A stretch of 64,000 nucleotides of DNA from Ancistrus triradiatus (GCA_025084515.1 JAJAGP010001684.1:1-64000); one strand, 5' to 3'; shown: positions 1-10,035, counted from the first letter of the stretch. The notes: a model not told the origin generated them from the letters alone. Translations and numbers: made by a program.

Positions 1-261
1 TGGGGAGCCAAAGCAAAACTCCAGCATCTCCAGGAACTGTCCCGAGGTTCCTGCTTTGAGCATCGGCCAAAGCTGGGTGGCCCAAGTTAGGGCTTCACTG
101 GCAAGGTGGAGAACTAAAAAGGAAAGTTTGGCATACTCGGATTCAAAAGGGAGGAAATCAAAACAATGCATGCACCGTTCAACGAACGGCCGGCAGGAGG
201 CAAGATCGCCATTGAAACGGCCGAGGAGAAAAGGAGAGGTAGGAGAACCTGCCGTCTCCAT
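1..261 (-). pseudogene. Partial gag of a second tandem copy of the LTR element
   Basis: This is the first 87 codons of the same gag reading frame as 2129-2566, starting at the ATG on the minus strand at 261 and running off the left edge. It is nearly base-for-base identical to the downstream copy. Its position directly after an LTR shows that another internal region begins here. Confidence 0.65.
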
Positions 262-276
262 GTCGGCGGGTTATTC

Positions 277-792
277 TGTAACGGACAGTAAGGCGAGGGA
301 CGAAGGCGAGACGAACGCATGTTCAAAAGAAAGGGGTTTATTAATGGCATAAACAACAGAAAATAGGCAGAGCCGAAATACGGGTTGAACATAAACTAGA
401 CCGAAGCCAGAAACAGGTGTGAACATAAACTGAAAACAGGTAGGTAACATAAACGAGACCGAGGTCCCAAAGCAGGTGGCAATTAACAAAAACACGGAAG
501 GGAGCTAAAAGGAGCAATACCTGAACATGCACGGCACGACGGACACGGACGAAGGTGGAGGGGCAAGGAAGATACACGTAGGGACGCGATAGCCTGGACG
601 ACAAGTGGAATAAATGACATGGAGTGAGACGCGTCGGGATGCGACTGGCGTGGGAACACCAATAACCCGCGAGGTGAGTCTCTCACGGGCGCGCTTTTGT
701 AGGAAGCCCCACAGCTGAACGCGATCAGAGTGATCGCGATGGGGCTTCCTGATTGGTCTGTGCAGCGCTGCGCGCTGCCGTGGCGCATGACA
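277..792 (-). repeat. LTR (3' LTR of the minisatellite element, shared with the next unit)
   Basis: A 516-bp LTR with minus-strand ends TGTCATGCGCC and CGTTACA. It matches 2582-3060 closely but keeps about 35 bp near its 5' end that the other copy lacks. A poly(A) signal (AATAAA) is readable on the minus strand near 336-345. Confidence 0.75.
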
Positions 793-806
793 GAGCCCCC
801 CCCCAA
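793..806 (-). promoter_or_regulatory. Polypurine tract of the minisatellite LTR element
   Basis: On the minus strand a purine run (TTGGGGGGGGGCTC) directly precedes the TGTCA start of the LTR, where the plus-strand primer of an LTR retroelement is expected. It fixes the element's orientation as minus. Confidence 0.65.
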
Positions 807-904
807 GGAGTCCAAGACGGAGCTAGGACTCCCAAGACGGACCCCCGGGCACAGTTCCGTTTCAGGCGGTCTCCTCGCCGGGCGGACCCCAGGAGGGGAC
901 TGCC

Positions 905-1175
905 AACAGTTGGATGGCTGGAGAGCGGCGTCAATGACGACGTGAGGCTGGAGAGCGGCGTCGATGATCACGTGAGGCTTGAGAGTGGCGTCGATGATGA
1001 CGTGAGGCTGGAGAGCGGCGTCGATGACGACGTGAGGCTGGAGAGCGGCGTCGACGACGTGAGGTTGGCAAGCGGAGTCGACGACGTGAGGCCGGCAAGC
1101 GGAGTCGACGACGTGAGGCCGGCGAGCGGAGTCGACGATGTGAGGCTGGAGAGCGGTGTCGACGACGTGATGGGT
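905..1175. repeat. Minisatellite block 1 (30- and 27-bp units)
   Basis: Tandem copies of a unit containing GGCTGGAGAGCGGCGTCGA, in 30-bp and 27-bp variants. On the plus strand it encodes V-R-L-E-S-G-V-D-D(-D) repeats. It lies inside the LTR element, between the polypurine tract side and block 2. Confidence 0.85.
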
Positions 1176-1500
1176 CTCCCTAGAGGAGACAGTCTCTGGA
1201 AGGGTCTCCCCTGAGGAGATAGTCTCTGGAAGGGTCTACGCAGAAGAGACGTTCTCTGGACGGGTCTACGCGGAAGAGACGTTCTCTGGACGGGTCTCCG
1301 CGGAAGAGACGTTCTCTGGACGGGTCTCCGCGGAAGAGACGTTCTCTGGATGGGTCTCCATGGAAGAGACGTTCTCTGGACGGGTCTCCGCGGAAGAGAC
1401 GTTCTCTGGACGGGTCTCCGCGGAAGAGACGTTCTCTGGACGGGTCTCCGCGGAAGAGACGTTCTCTGGACGGGTCTCTGCGGAAGAGACGATCTCTGGC
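1176..1500. repeat. Minisatellite block 2 (30-bp units)
   Basis: About ten head-to-tail copies of a 30-bp unit containing GAAGAGACGTTCTCTGGACG. Most copies differ by one or two bases. On the minus strand this encodes the decapeptide PENVSSAETR. Confidence 0.92.
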
Positions 1501-2390
1501 AAAGCCTCTGAAGGATGGGCGGCCTCTGGCAAAGTCTCTGAAGGATGGGCGGCCTCTGGCAAAGCCTCTGAAGGACGGGCGGCCTCTGGAAAGGCCTCTG
1601 TTGAGCACACGGCCTCTGGAAAGGCCTCTGTTGAGCACACGGCCTCTGGAAAGGCCTCTGTTGAGCACACGGCCTCTGGAAAGGCCTCTGTTGAGCACAC
1701 GGCCTCTGGAAAGGCCTCTGTAGGACGGGCGGCCTCTGGCAAAGCCTCTGATGAGCGGGCGGCCCCTGGAAAGGTCTCTATTGAGCACACGTCCTCTGGA
1801 AAGGCCTCTGTTGAGCACACGGCCTCTGGAAAGGCCTCTGTTGAGCACACGGGTCTAGTTTGGTCTGACTCCCGTTTACCCACCACTAGACGTTCGGATA
1901 TGGAACCAGAGTGGCTAGAAACACGACTATCGGGAACTGGAGGGCCGGATACGGAATCAGGGCGGTTAGAGACCGGATTATCGACATCTATGGGGTCAGG
2001 CATGGAACCAGAGAGATTAGAGATGTGACTATTGAGGACTAGAGGTTCAGGCAGTTGATTAGAATGTTTAGGGACACTACTATCAAGAACTAGAGTACCG
2101 GACATAATGTGCGTACGCTGACGCTTTACTAGGGCGGTCCGGCTGGTGGCAAGCTGGGTATCCAGCACGTGACCAGCCAAGGCAGGCCGGACGGGAACGA
2201 CAGAGCAATCGCATAGGGCCATGTCACAGGACATCTGTGGTTCCTTTGCGGAGTAAGCCTGCAGGGAAAAACCCGAACCCGTGGCTTTGGTGCCCGTGCA
2301 ACCCATGGGGAGCCAAAGCAAAACTCCAGCATCTCCAGGAACTGTCCCGAGGTTCCTGCTTTGAGCATCGGCCAAAGCTGGGTGGCCCAA
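1266..2390 (-). CDS. Hypothetical repeat-containing ORF of the LTR element (374 aa)
   Basis: A 374-codon open frame on the minus strand, in a different frame from the gag fragment. The first 170 or so residues have no recognised domain. The C-terminal half is about 20 decapeptide repeats of the PEAVCSTEAF and PENVSSAETR types. The 30-bp period preserves any frame, and the opposite strand is open over the same blocks, so openness alone does not prove translation. It could be the tail of a frameshifted gag. I do not assign a function. Confidence 0.3.
   Translation of the reverse strand: MGHPALADAQSRNLGTVPGDAGVLLWLPMGCTGTKATGSGFSLQAYSAKEPQMSCDMALCDCSVVPVRPALAGHVLDTQLATSRTALVKRQRTHIMSGTLVLDSSVPKHSNQLPEPLVLNSHISNLSGSMPDPIDVDNPVSNRPDSVSGPPVPDSRVSSHSGSISERLVVGKRESDQTRPVCSTEAFPEAVCSTEAFPEDVCSIETFPGAARSSEALPEAARPTEAFPEAVCSTEAFPEAVCSTEAFPEAVCSTEAFPEAVCSTEAFPEAARPSEALPEAAHPSETLPEAAHPSEALPEIVSSAETRPENVSSAETRPENVSSAETRPENVSSAETRPENVSSMETHPENVSSAETRPENVSSAETRPENVSSA
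1491..1852. repeat. Minisatellite block 3 (30-bp units)
   Basis: About twelve copies of a 30-bp unit containing GGCCTCTGGAAAGGCCTCTG. The unit aligns with that of block 2 through CTCTGGA, GG and CTC positions, so the two are diverged forms of one repeat. Minus-strand translation gives PEAVCSTEAF. Confidence 0.92.
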
Positions 2391-2566
2391 GTTAGGGCTT
2401 CACTGGCAAGGTGGAGAACTAAAAAGGAAAGTTTGGCATACTCGGATTCAAAAGGGAGGAAATCAAAACGATGCATGCACCGTTCAACGAACGGCCGGCA
2501 GGAGGCAAGATCGCCATTGAAACGGCCGAGGAGAAAAGGAGAGGTAGGAGAACCTGCCGTCTCCAT
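2129..2566 (-). CDS. Gag-like capsid fragment of the LTR element
   Basis: A 145-codon ORF starting 16 bp inside the right-hand LTR. Its first 80 residues (FNGDLASCRPFVERCMHRFD and following) match the N-terminal capsid region of fish gypsy Gag, including F-L-V-L-H-L-A-S-E-A-L-T-W-A. After that the frame appears shifted: proline- and arginine-rich sequence follows and no zinc knuckle is seen. It may supply a packaging signal rather than a working Gag. Confidence 0.6.
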   Translation of the reverse strand: METAGSPTSPFLLGRFNGDLASCRPFVERCMHRFDFLPFESEYAKLSFLVLHLASEALTWATQLWPMLKAGTSGQFLEMLEFCFGSPWVARAPKPRVRVFPCRLTPQRNHRCPVTWPYAIALSFPSGLPWLVTCWIPSLPPAGPP

Positions 2567-2581
2567 GTCGGCGGGTTATTC

Positions 2582-3060
2582 TGTAACGGACAGTAAGGCG
2601 AGGGACGAAGGCGAGACGAACGCATGTTCAAAAGAAAGGGGTTTATTAATGGCATAAACAACAGAAAATAGGCAGAGCCGAAATACGGGTTGAACATAAA
2701 CTAGACCGAAGCCAGAAACGGGTGTGAACATAAACTGAAAACAGGTAGGTAACATAAACAAGACCGAGGTCCCAAAACAGGTGGCAATTAACAAAAACAC
2801 GGAAGGGAGCTAAAAGGAGCAATACCTGAACATGCACGGCACGACGGACACGGACGAAGGCGGAGGGGCAAGGAAGATACGCGTAGGGACGCAATAGCCT
2901 GGACGACGAGTAGAATAAATGGCATGGAGTGAGACGCGTCGGGACGCGACTGGCGTGGGAACACCAATAATCCGCCAGGTGAGTCTCTCATGAGCGCGCT
3001 TTTGTAAGAAGCCCCACAGCTGAACGCGATCAGAGTGACAGAGTGCCGTGGCGCGTGACA
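2582..3060 (-). repeat. LTR (5' LTR of the minisatellite element)
   Basis: A 479-bp LTR; minus-strand ends are TGTCACGCGCC and CGTTACA. It lacks about 35 bp present near the same end of 277-792. Its outer end abuts a short TA run (3061-3070), followed immediately by a Tc1 copy. Confidence 0.75.
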
Positions 3061-3072
3061 TATATATATACA

Positions 3073-4545
3073 CAGTGGGGCAGAAAAGTATTTTGTCAGC
3101 CACTGATTATGCAAGTTCTGCTACTTAGAAAGATGAGAGAGGTCTGTAATTTTCATCATAGGTACACTGCAGCTATGAGAGGCAAAATGAGAAAAATAAA
3201 ATCCAGGAAATCACATTGTAGGATTTTTAAAGAATTTAATGTAAATTATGGTGGAAAATAAGTATTTGGTCAATAACAAAAGTTCAACTCAATACTTTGT
3301 AACATAACCTTTTATTGACAATGACAGAGGTCAAATGTTTCCTGTAAGTCTTCACCAGGTTTGCACACATTGTAGCTGGTATTTTGGCTCATTCTTCCAT
3401 GCAGATCTCCTCTAGAGCAGTTATGTTTTGGGGCAACACGAACTTTCAACTACCTCCACAAATTTTCTATGGGGTTGAGGTCTAGAGACTGGCTAGTCCA
3501 CTCTAGGACATTGAAATGCTTTTTACTGAGCCACTCCTTCGTTGCCCAAGCAGTGTGTTTGGGATCATTGTCATGCTGGAACACCCAGCCATGTTCCATT
3601 TTCAATGCTCTCACTGATGGAAGGAGATTTTAGCTTAATATCTCACTATACATGGCCTCGTTAATTCTTCCCTTAACTCGGATCAGTCGTCCTGTCCTTT
3701 TTGTTAAAAAACAGCCCCAAAGCATGATGTTTCCACCCCCTGCTTCACAGTAGGTATGGTGTTCTTGGGATGCAACACAGCAATCTTCTTCCTCCAATTG
3801 AGTTTTTACCCAAAAGTTCTATTTTGGTTTCATCTGACCACATGATATTTTTCCAATCCTCTTCCGGATCATCCATATGCTCTCTGGCACACTTCAGGTG
3901 GACCTGGACACGTATTGGCTTAAGCAGGGGGTCACGCCTGGCCCGGCAGAATCTGAGTCCCTCTTGGCGTAGTGTGTTACTGATGGTAGTTTTTGTTACT
4001 TTGGTCCCAGCTCTCTACAGGTCATTCATCAGATCCCTCCGTGTAGTTCTGGGATTTTTGCTTGTGATCATTTTGACCCCACGGGATGAGATCTTGCATG
4101 GGGCCCCAGATCGAGGGAGATTATCAATGGTCTTGCATGTCTTCCATTTTCTTACAATTGCTCCCATAGTTGATTTATTCACACCAACCTGCTTGCCTAT
4201 TGTAGATTCACTCTTCCCAGCTTGCTGCAGGTCTACAATTTTCTTCCTGGTGTCCTTCCACAGCTCTTTGGTCTTGGCCATGGTTGAGTTTGGAGTCTGA
4301 TTGTTTGGACAGGTGTCTTTTATACAGATAACGAGGTCAAACAGGTGCCATTAATACAGGTAATGAGTGGAGGACAGAAGAGCTTCTTAAAGAAGTTACA
4401 GGTCTGTGAGAGTCAGATATCTTGCATGTTTGTTGGTGACCAAATACTTATTTTCCACCATAATTTACAATTAAATTCTTTAAAAATCCTACAATGTGAT
4501 TTCCTGGATTTTTTTTTTCTTATTTTGTCTCACATAGCTGAAATG
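3073..4545 (-). mobile_element. Tc1-like transposon copy 1 (degenerate)
   Basis: It starts at a CAGTGGGGCA terminal repeat after a TA run and ends in a decayed opposite repeat near 4545. It belongs to the same family as 6198-8379 and 57255-58806, with inverted repeats of roughly 200 bp. The transposase on the minus strand is broken by stops and frameshifts. Confidence 0.85.
3300..4281 (-). pseudogene. Tc1-like transposase pseudogene (copy 1)
   Basis: The N-terminus is readable from 4281: MAKTKELWKDTRKKIVDLQQ, followed by a helix-turn-helix region (STIGKQVGVNKSTMGAIV), typical of the Tc1 DNA-binding domain. The catalytic part toward 3300 is recognisable only in pieces in changing frames, so no active enzyme is expected. 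Confidence 0.8.
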
Positions 4546-5388
4546 AACATGATCCAAAATGATACTTATTAAAGTTATGTTAAAATTTTACAGCTAAGAG
4601 AGAACACTAATCAAGGAACAGGCTATTTATAATATTTAAAAAACTGACCCATTTTCAATTTCAGTAACATTCGGCCTTCTTCCCCCTTACGTAAGATAAA
4701 ACATTGTTTCAAATACAAGCAATATATTTGGAAATGAAACACTTTAGCCTACTTCAGCACCACTCAAAGCACTCTCAAGTCCAGTTTATAGTGTGTTTGT
4801 AATGTATGACTTTGGTAACATGGTTGCCACAAATGATAAACAATCAGAATTTACAAATGATAAACAATCAGTTATGCTAAATGATGCAAGAGACAAAAAT
4901 AGGTCTAATGGAATAGTCTTTCTGCACCAACTATGAACACGGAAACGAATGGCCGAACACTGGCCGAAAGCAAGTTGATCTGATAACCAAACTATTGCTT
5001 TGTGCAAGAAGCATCATTTAGTGACCATTAGGTCAATAACAGCGTCCTTATATGAAAACTCAGTGGTTTTCTTACCTTTTTAGTGGCACTTTAAATAGGT
5101 ACATCCAGCATGGTGCTACTAATAGGAAGCCACAGCGGTGGATTCTCTTGAGAGATCAACAGTAGTTATATCAAACTGTATTTTTTTAATCATGTTAACA
5201 AGAGGTCTGACTAAGACAGTGAACTGTGGTTTGAGCATGTGAGCTGTAGGTTGAACTTTTGACCTATTGGTTGTGAACTTCTTATGCACTTCCCAATTTT
5301 CCTTTTTTTACTGTCTATGAGCTAATGGAAATCATGTCAGCTGTGTGGGAGTCGCAATCCACTGAGTAACACTAAATCTTTATAAATA
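4546..5388. other. Intron of ptprb or 3' intergenic, no gene seen
   Basis: AT-rich sequence with no convincing exon, RNA gene or recognised repeat. It contains only two short direct copies of an ACAAATGATAAACAATCAG motif near 4832-4871. Confidence 0.5.
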
Positions 5389-5393
5389 AAGAT

Positions 5394-5741
5394 TGTCAAC
5401 CCTGCGCCATCCAGGGGCACCGTCACCTGAATTTATCTGACATTTGTCAAATTAGTCATTACTAGACTATTTAATGCTCCAGTTCCATTTGTTCCTCGCG
5501 AGGTCTTGCCAGTTCATTTGCGATTCTAAGTGTTATAGGATTACCTTTGTGTTTTTGCTATTATGTATGACCATTGCTTTGTTTACTCTGTTTACGGCTT
5601 TAACTCGATGCTCTTCATTTGGTTGACCATCTTTTACTGGATTACTGGCTTTCGACTTCGGACTGTTACACGGTTTACATCTTTTGGATTACTCAATAAA
5701 CCTGCACTTGATTCCAGCTGCCTGCTCAGTGTGTCATTACA
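5394..5741 (+). mobile_element. Solo LTR with 5-bp target duplication AAGAT
   Basis: A 348-bp sequence with ends TGTCAACC and CATTACA, flanked by AAGAT at 5389-5393 and 5742-5746. AATAAA near 5694-5699 fits a plus-strand poly(A) signal. There is no internal region, so it is a recombination remnant of an LTR retrotransposon. Confidence 0.78.
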
Positions 5742-5995
5742 AAGATAATGGATGCAGATGCCAGAGCCTGGCATTAAAAAATTAACAGATCAACTACATT
5801 GTGTTACGCCAGTAACAAGGGGATGAATCACTGAAACTTGTCAGACACTCCTGGACTGTCTCACATTTTGTTTGTGGTTTGTATGCCATGAATAAAACAT
5901 ATTGATCTGATTTTGTAAGTGTAGGCTGAGTTTATTTAACATGACCTTTGCTTGATTTGAGCACCACAGTCAAATGTCTGGCACTTATAGGTATG

Positions 5996-6165
5996 TAGTG
6001 GGGCAATAAAAGTATTTAGTCAGCCACTGATTGTGCAAGTTCTCCTACTTAGAAAGATGAGAGAGGTCTGTAATTTTCATCATAGGCACACTTCAACTAT
6101 GAGAGACAAAATGAGAAAAAAAATCCAGGAAATCACATTGTAGGATTTTTAAAGAATTTATTGAT
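5996..6165. repeat. Tc1 terminal-repeat fragment
   Basis: A copy of the outer 165 bp or so of the CAGTGGGGCA Tc1 family, lying just left of a more complete copy in the same orientation. It has no transposase sequence. Confidence 0.8.
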
Positions 6166-6419
6166 GTATTGATGATTGCAATGTTTGTCTCCAGCTACAG
6201 TGGAGCAAAAAGTATTTAGGTCAGCCACTGATTGTGTAAGTTCTCCTACTTAGAAAGGTGAGTGGTCTGTAATTTCCATCATATTTAGACTTCAACTATG
6301 AGAGACAAAATGAGGGGGAAAAAAATCACATTGTAGAATTTTTAAAGAATTTAATTGTAAATTATGGTGGAAAATAGGTATCTGGTCAACAACAAAAGTT
6401 CAGCTCAATACTTTGTAAC

Positions 6420-7996
6420 ATAACCTTTTGTTGACAATGACAGAGGTCAAACGTTTCCTGTAAGTCTTCACCAAGTTTGCACACACTGTAGATGGTATTT
6501 TGGCCCATTCCTCCATGCAGATCTCCTCTAGAGAAGTGATGTTTTGGGGCTGTCAATGGGCAACACAGACTTTCAATTCCCTCTACAAATTTTCTATGGG
6601 GTTGAGGTCTGGAGACTGGCTAGGCCACTCCAAGACCTTGAAATGCTTTTTACTGAGCCATTCCTTGGTTGCCCGAGTGGTGTGTTTGGGATCATTGTCA
6701 TGCTGGAAGACCCAGCCATGTTCCATCTTCAATGCTCTCACTGATGGAAGGAGGTTTTGGTTTTAAATCCCATGATTCACTGCCCCGTTCATTCTTCTCT
6801 TAACACGGATCAGTCGTCCTGTCCCCCTTGCGAAAAAACAAACAAACAAAAAAACCCAAAGCATGATGTTTCCACCCCCATGCTTCGCAGTAGGTATGGT
6901 GTTTTGGGGATGCAACTCAGTATTTTTCCAAATACAACGAGTTGAGTTTTTAACAAAAAGTTCTATTTTGGTTTCATCTGATCACATGATATTCTCCCAA
7001 TCCTCTTCTGGATCATCCTGTAACGACGGGGCTGACAAGCTGGTAAGGAGACAAATGCAGGTTCTAGGTAAATGATAATAATGTTTACTTGAATGGCACC
7101 AAAGGAATACAAACGTAAACAATCAAGACAACTGAAAACCAGCCCAAACACTACACTGGTAAAGCATACAGGAAAATACTTAAACGAACGAAATGAACAC
7201 AGGCTCCCGCAAAACTATCCACACACAAGCGGGCTCATAGAGAGACCAAAACTAATACACAGCTTACACTAAAGAAACGTACACATACCATCGGCTACCG
7301 CAAGACACACAACGAAAGCGGGCTCACCGGGAAATGGCGTGATCATGGATTCAAATACAAAACCGCCGTCACAGTCAATAGGACAATAGTCCAGGAAATA
7401 CTCCGCAGTGAGGGAGAACTAGGACGCTGTTTAAATAGATGCTAAACCACCTGAAAGTCATCAGAATAGTGTGCTAGCTTCTCCCTCGAGCGTTCCAAGG
7501 TCCGGCCGATCACCGCACATGTCCATAACCGGATCGCCCCCTGGTGGCACGGAAGAGCGCAAAGTCCGATCTCCCGGCGATCCGTGACACATCCATATGC
7601 TCTCTGTCAAACTTTAGACAGGCCTGGACATGTACTGGCATGGGGGACACACCTGGCACAGCATGATCTGAGTCCCACTCGGCGTAGTGTGTTACTGATG
7701 GTAGCTTTTGTTACTTTGGTCCCAGCTCTCTGCAGGTCATTCATCAGGTCCCTCCGTGTAGTTCTGGCATTTTTTCTCACCATTCTCATGATCATTTTGA
7801 CCTCACAGGATGAGATCTTGCGTGGGGCCCCAGATCCAGGGAGATTATCAATGCTCTTGTATTTTCTTACAATTGCTCCCACCGTTGATTTATTCACACC
7901 AACCTGCATGCCTATTGTAGATTCACTCTTCCCAGCCTGGTGCAGGTCTACAATTTTCTTCCTGGTGTCCTTCGACAGCTTTTTGGTCTTTGCCAT
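6420..7996 (-). pseudogene. Tc1-like transposase pseudogene (copy 2), split by an LTR
   Basis: The DNA-binding half is open at 7607-7996 (MAKTKKLSKDTRKKIVDLHQ, then TTRRDLMNDLQRAGTKVTKA). The catalytic half lies at 6420-7018, beyond the inserted LTR, with several frame changes. It is not functional. Confidence 0.82.
7019..7589 (-). mobile_element. Solo LTR inside Tc1, target duplication CATCC
   Basis: A 571-bp segment with plus-strand ends TGTAACGACGG and CCGTGACA, flanked by CATCC at 7014-7018 and 7590-7594. Other Tc1 copies read straight through GGATCATCCATATG at this site, which proves a later insertion. Orientation is inferred as minus from the TGTCACG start shared with other gypsy LTRs here. 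Confidence 0.88.
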
Positions 7997-8381
7997 GGTT
8001 GAGTTTGGAGTCTTTGAGGCTGTGGAGAGGTGTCTTTTATACAGATAATGAGGTCAAACAGGTGCCATTAATACAGGTAACAAGTGGAGGACAGAACACA
8101 GGCACAATTGGCAATTGGTGGAGAACAGAGCTTCTTAAAGAAGAAATTGCAGGTCTGTGAGAGCCAGAAATCTTGCTTGTTTGTGGGTGACCAAATACTT
8201 ATTTTTTACCATAATTTACAATTAAATTCTTTAAATCCTGGATTTTCCTGGATTTTTTTTCTCATTTTGTCTCTCATAGTTGAAGTGTACCTATGATTAA
8301 AATGTCAGACCTCTCTCAACTTTCTAAGTAGGAGAACTTGTACAATTACTGGATGACTAAATACTTTTTTGCCCCACTGTA

Positions 8382-8877
8382 CGTAGGTTGAACTGGCACG
8401 GGCTATGCGAGAGTTAAGACTTATAATGTCAAAATTTATGGTTTATACTGTAGTTGCAAGGATTTTAGCCAGCTTTAGAAATGCGTTTTGTTTATGTTGG
8501 ATAACTTTATGTTCATGGGGTACGTGCTACCAAAAAGGTGAAAACTACTTAATGTAGTCATGACAGCCATGCCAAGCATCCAGGCAATGCTTATAGTTTT
8601 TGCTTTTGAACTATTTAAATAATTTGATTCATTATAAGAAATTGTCCTGGTGTTTCCTTCTTCCATGCTGCAATACAGTGTTTAACCATCAAAGCTATTT
8701 ACAGTGTCTTTGCACAGCACGAAGGAATAGTTATATGCAATGTTGATTTGTTTAGCTGATCAACTGGTTAACTAATGCTTTGTTAGAAATTAAATGAGTT
8801 GCTCAAATTGTTTGCATAGCATCAAAATGAAATGGATGAAACTCCTGCTTTCACCAGTTCTTGTGTTTGTAACTTAC
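8382..8877. other. ptprb intron, nothing recognised
   Basis: AT-rich sequence between the Tc1 copy and the last visible FN3 exon. I see no repeat or conserved element. Confidence 0.5.
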
Positions 8878-9156
8878 GGTCGATCATGATGATGGTGTTG
8901 TCCTCGACTGCTTTGCCTTTCTTGTCTCCAGAGATCACTGTGACAGAGACTGTGTAGTTCCTGAAAGGTTCCAGTCTGTAAAAGTGTTGAAACATTGCAT
9001 TGCTTCTCAGTATGTACTTGTAAACAAGTTTGTTAGTGCTTTGCTTCCAGCATTCCACCAAAAAAGCACTATAATCAGACGCTGGAGGCTTCCAAGTGCA
9101 TGAGAGAGATGTGGCATTCAGCGGATGACAGCGCAAGCTTTGGACTACTCCTGGAG
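8878..9156 (-). CDS. ptprb: ptprb FN3 exon j (3'-most in window)
   Basis: A 93-codon FN3-type module with acceptor TTCATTTCAG and donor GTAAGT. It starts APGVVQSLRC, has ATSLSCTWKPPASDYSAF in the B-C region and ends VEDNTIIMIDR. That ending resembles the module just before the last FN3 repeat in PTPRB. Cysteines in the A, B and C strands could pair. Sequons NAT and NYT are present. The remaining FN3, transmembrane and phosphatase exons must lie left of position 1, since 1-8877 holds only repeats. Confidence 0.87.
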
Positions 9157-9244
9157 CTGAAATGAAAAATGTTTTTTTCTTGTTATGTATGCTAGTCAGA
9201 ATGAAGCATTCTATCTTAATCTATTTTTAAAATAAAAATCATTT

Positions 9245-9533
9245 CACTGGAACTATGACTCCATGATGTCTTAGTTTCCATGACAAATTAGTTTCGTTTT
9301 TTATTTATCATCTACGCCGCCCAAGGAGGGTGGGTCTCTTTTTGAGTCTTGGACCTCCTAAGGTTTCTTTCTCATAACACTAAGGGAGTTTTTCCTTGCC
9401 ACTGTCGCCCTAGGCTTGCTCAATTTGATATTGGACATAGATATGAGGATATAATCTAAAATTGTAAAGTTGCTTTGAGACAATGCTCCATTGTAAAAAG
9501 CGCTATATAAATAAATCTGAATTGACTTGACCC
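9245..9533 (+). repeat. 5'-truncated L2 LINE 3' UTR
   Basis: It matches the last 280 bp or so of the full L2 at 11640-16914: a block containing TCATCTACGCCGCCCAAGG, a GGGAGTTTTTCCTTGCCACTG block, then GCGCTATATAAATAAATCTG and a short TTGACTTGAC tail. It contains no coding sequence. Confidence 0.88.
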
Positions 9534-9539
9534 ATTTGT

Positions 9540-10035
9540 GTTTTTACATTACTTATATACAAAATCATAACCTATCACTCACTGTTAATAAATACACCCC
9601 ATAAAACACTGAATAGTAATAACCTGCCAATTACCCTTTACTAATTAATACCACCCATATTCAAATGACTATGCTATGTATGATAAAATCCAATTACCTT
9701 TCAATTCATAATACCCTCACAGCCAGTGACCTTCAACCATCACCAAATACCCCCTCAGCCAAATGTCATTCAACTTTAAATATTTCCCATGCGTGAGCCA
9801 ATTGTGCCTCACCAACTGATATCCTACACTTTGATATAGCCCTCAACCCTTTATACCCCCACAGCCAAGTGGATCCCAAACCTAAACACAACCCACAGAT
9901 AGATGTTCCTCAACCCTAACCAACCCTAGAGCCAAGTAACACTCAACCCAGAATATCCCAATAGGCCGGTGGCCCTCAACCCTAAATATCTCCTACAGTT
10001 TGATGCCCTTCAGCACTAAATAATACACACATGTC
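9540..10035. repeat. Degenerate tandem repeat rich in CCCTCAACCCTAAAT
   Basis: Irregular copies of a phrase of about 40-50 bp built from C-A-A-C-C-C-T-A-A-A-T, C-A-G-C-C-A-A-G-T and A-T-A-C-C-C. The units have diverged strongly and the period drifts. It resembles an old minisatellite. Confidence 0.5.

Larger units (their letters stand above)
277..3060 (-). mobile_element. Gypsy-type LTR element with internal minisatellites (non-autonomous)
   Basis: Two near-identical LTRs (277-792 and 2582-3060) in direct orientation enclose an internal region read on the minus strand. A gag start follows the right-hand LTR, and a polypurine tract precedes the left-hand LTR. LTR ends are TGTCA...TTACA. The 1.8-kb internal part holds a short gag fragment and minisatellites but no protease, reverse transcriptase or integrase, so it would need enzymes from elsewhere. 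The left LTR is followed by a second gag start (1-261), which implies a tandem LTR-internal-LTR-internal array cut by the window edge. Confidence 0.75.
6198..8379 (-). mobile_element. Tc1-like transposon copy 2, interrupted by a solo LTR
   Basis: Terminal inverted repeats (CAGTGGAGCA... / ...GCCCCACTG) are flanked by TA on both sides (6196-6197 and 8380-8381). A 571-bp solo LTR sits inside the transposase gene. Without it the element is about 1.6 kb, the normal Tc1 size. Confidence 0.88.

Noticed and set aside
483..971. 162-aa ORF on the minus strand
   Set aside because: It spans the LTR and minisatellite edge, has no domain and is explained by GC-rich LTR sequence lacking stops.
1176..1852. 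CRISPR-like array of 30-bp repeats
   Set aside because: The units are directly adjacent with no unique spacers and code in-frame decapeptides inside an LTR element, so this is a minisatellite.
9900..9940. Interstitial telomere repeat (CAACCCTAACCAACCCTAG)
   Set aside because: The hexamer TTAGGG/CCCTAA is not repeated in register. It is part of a longer irregular repeat.
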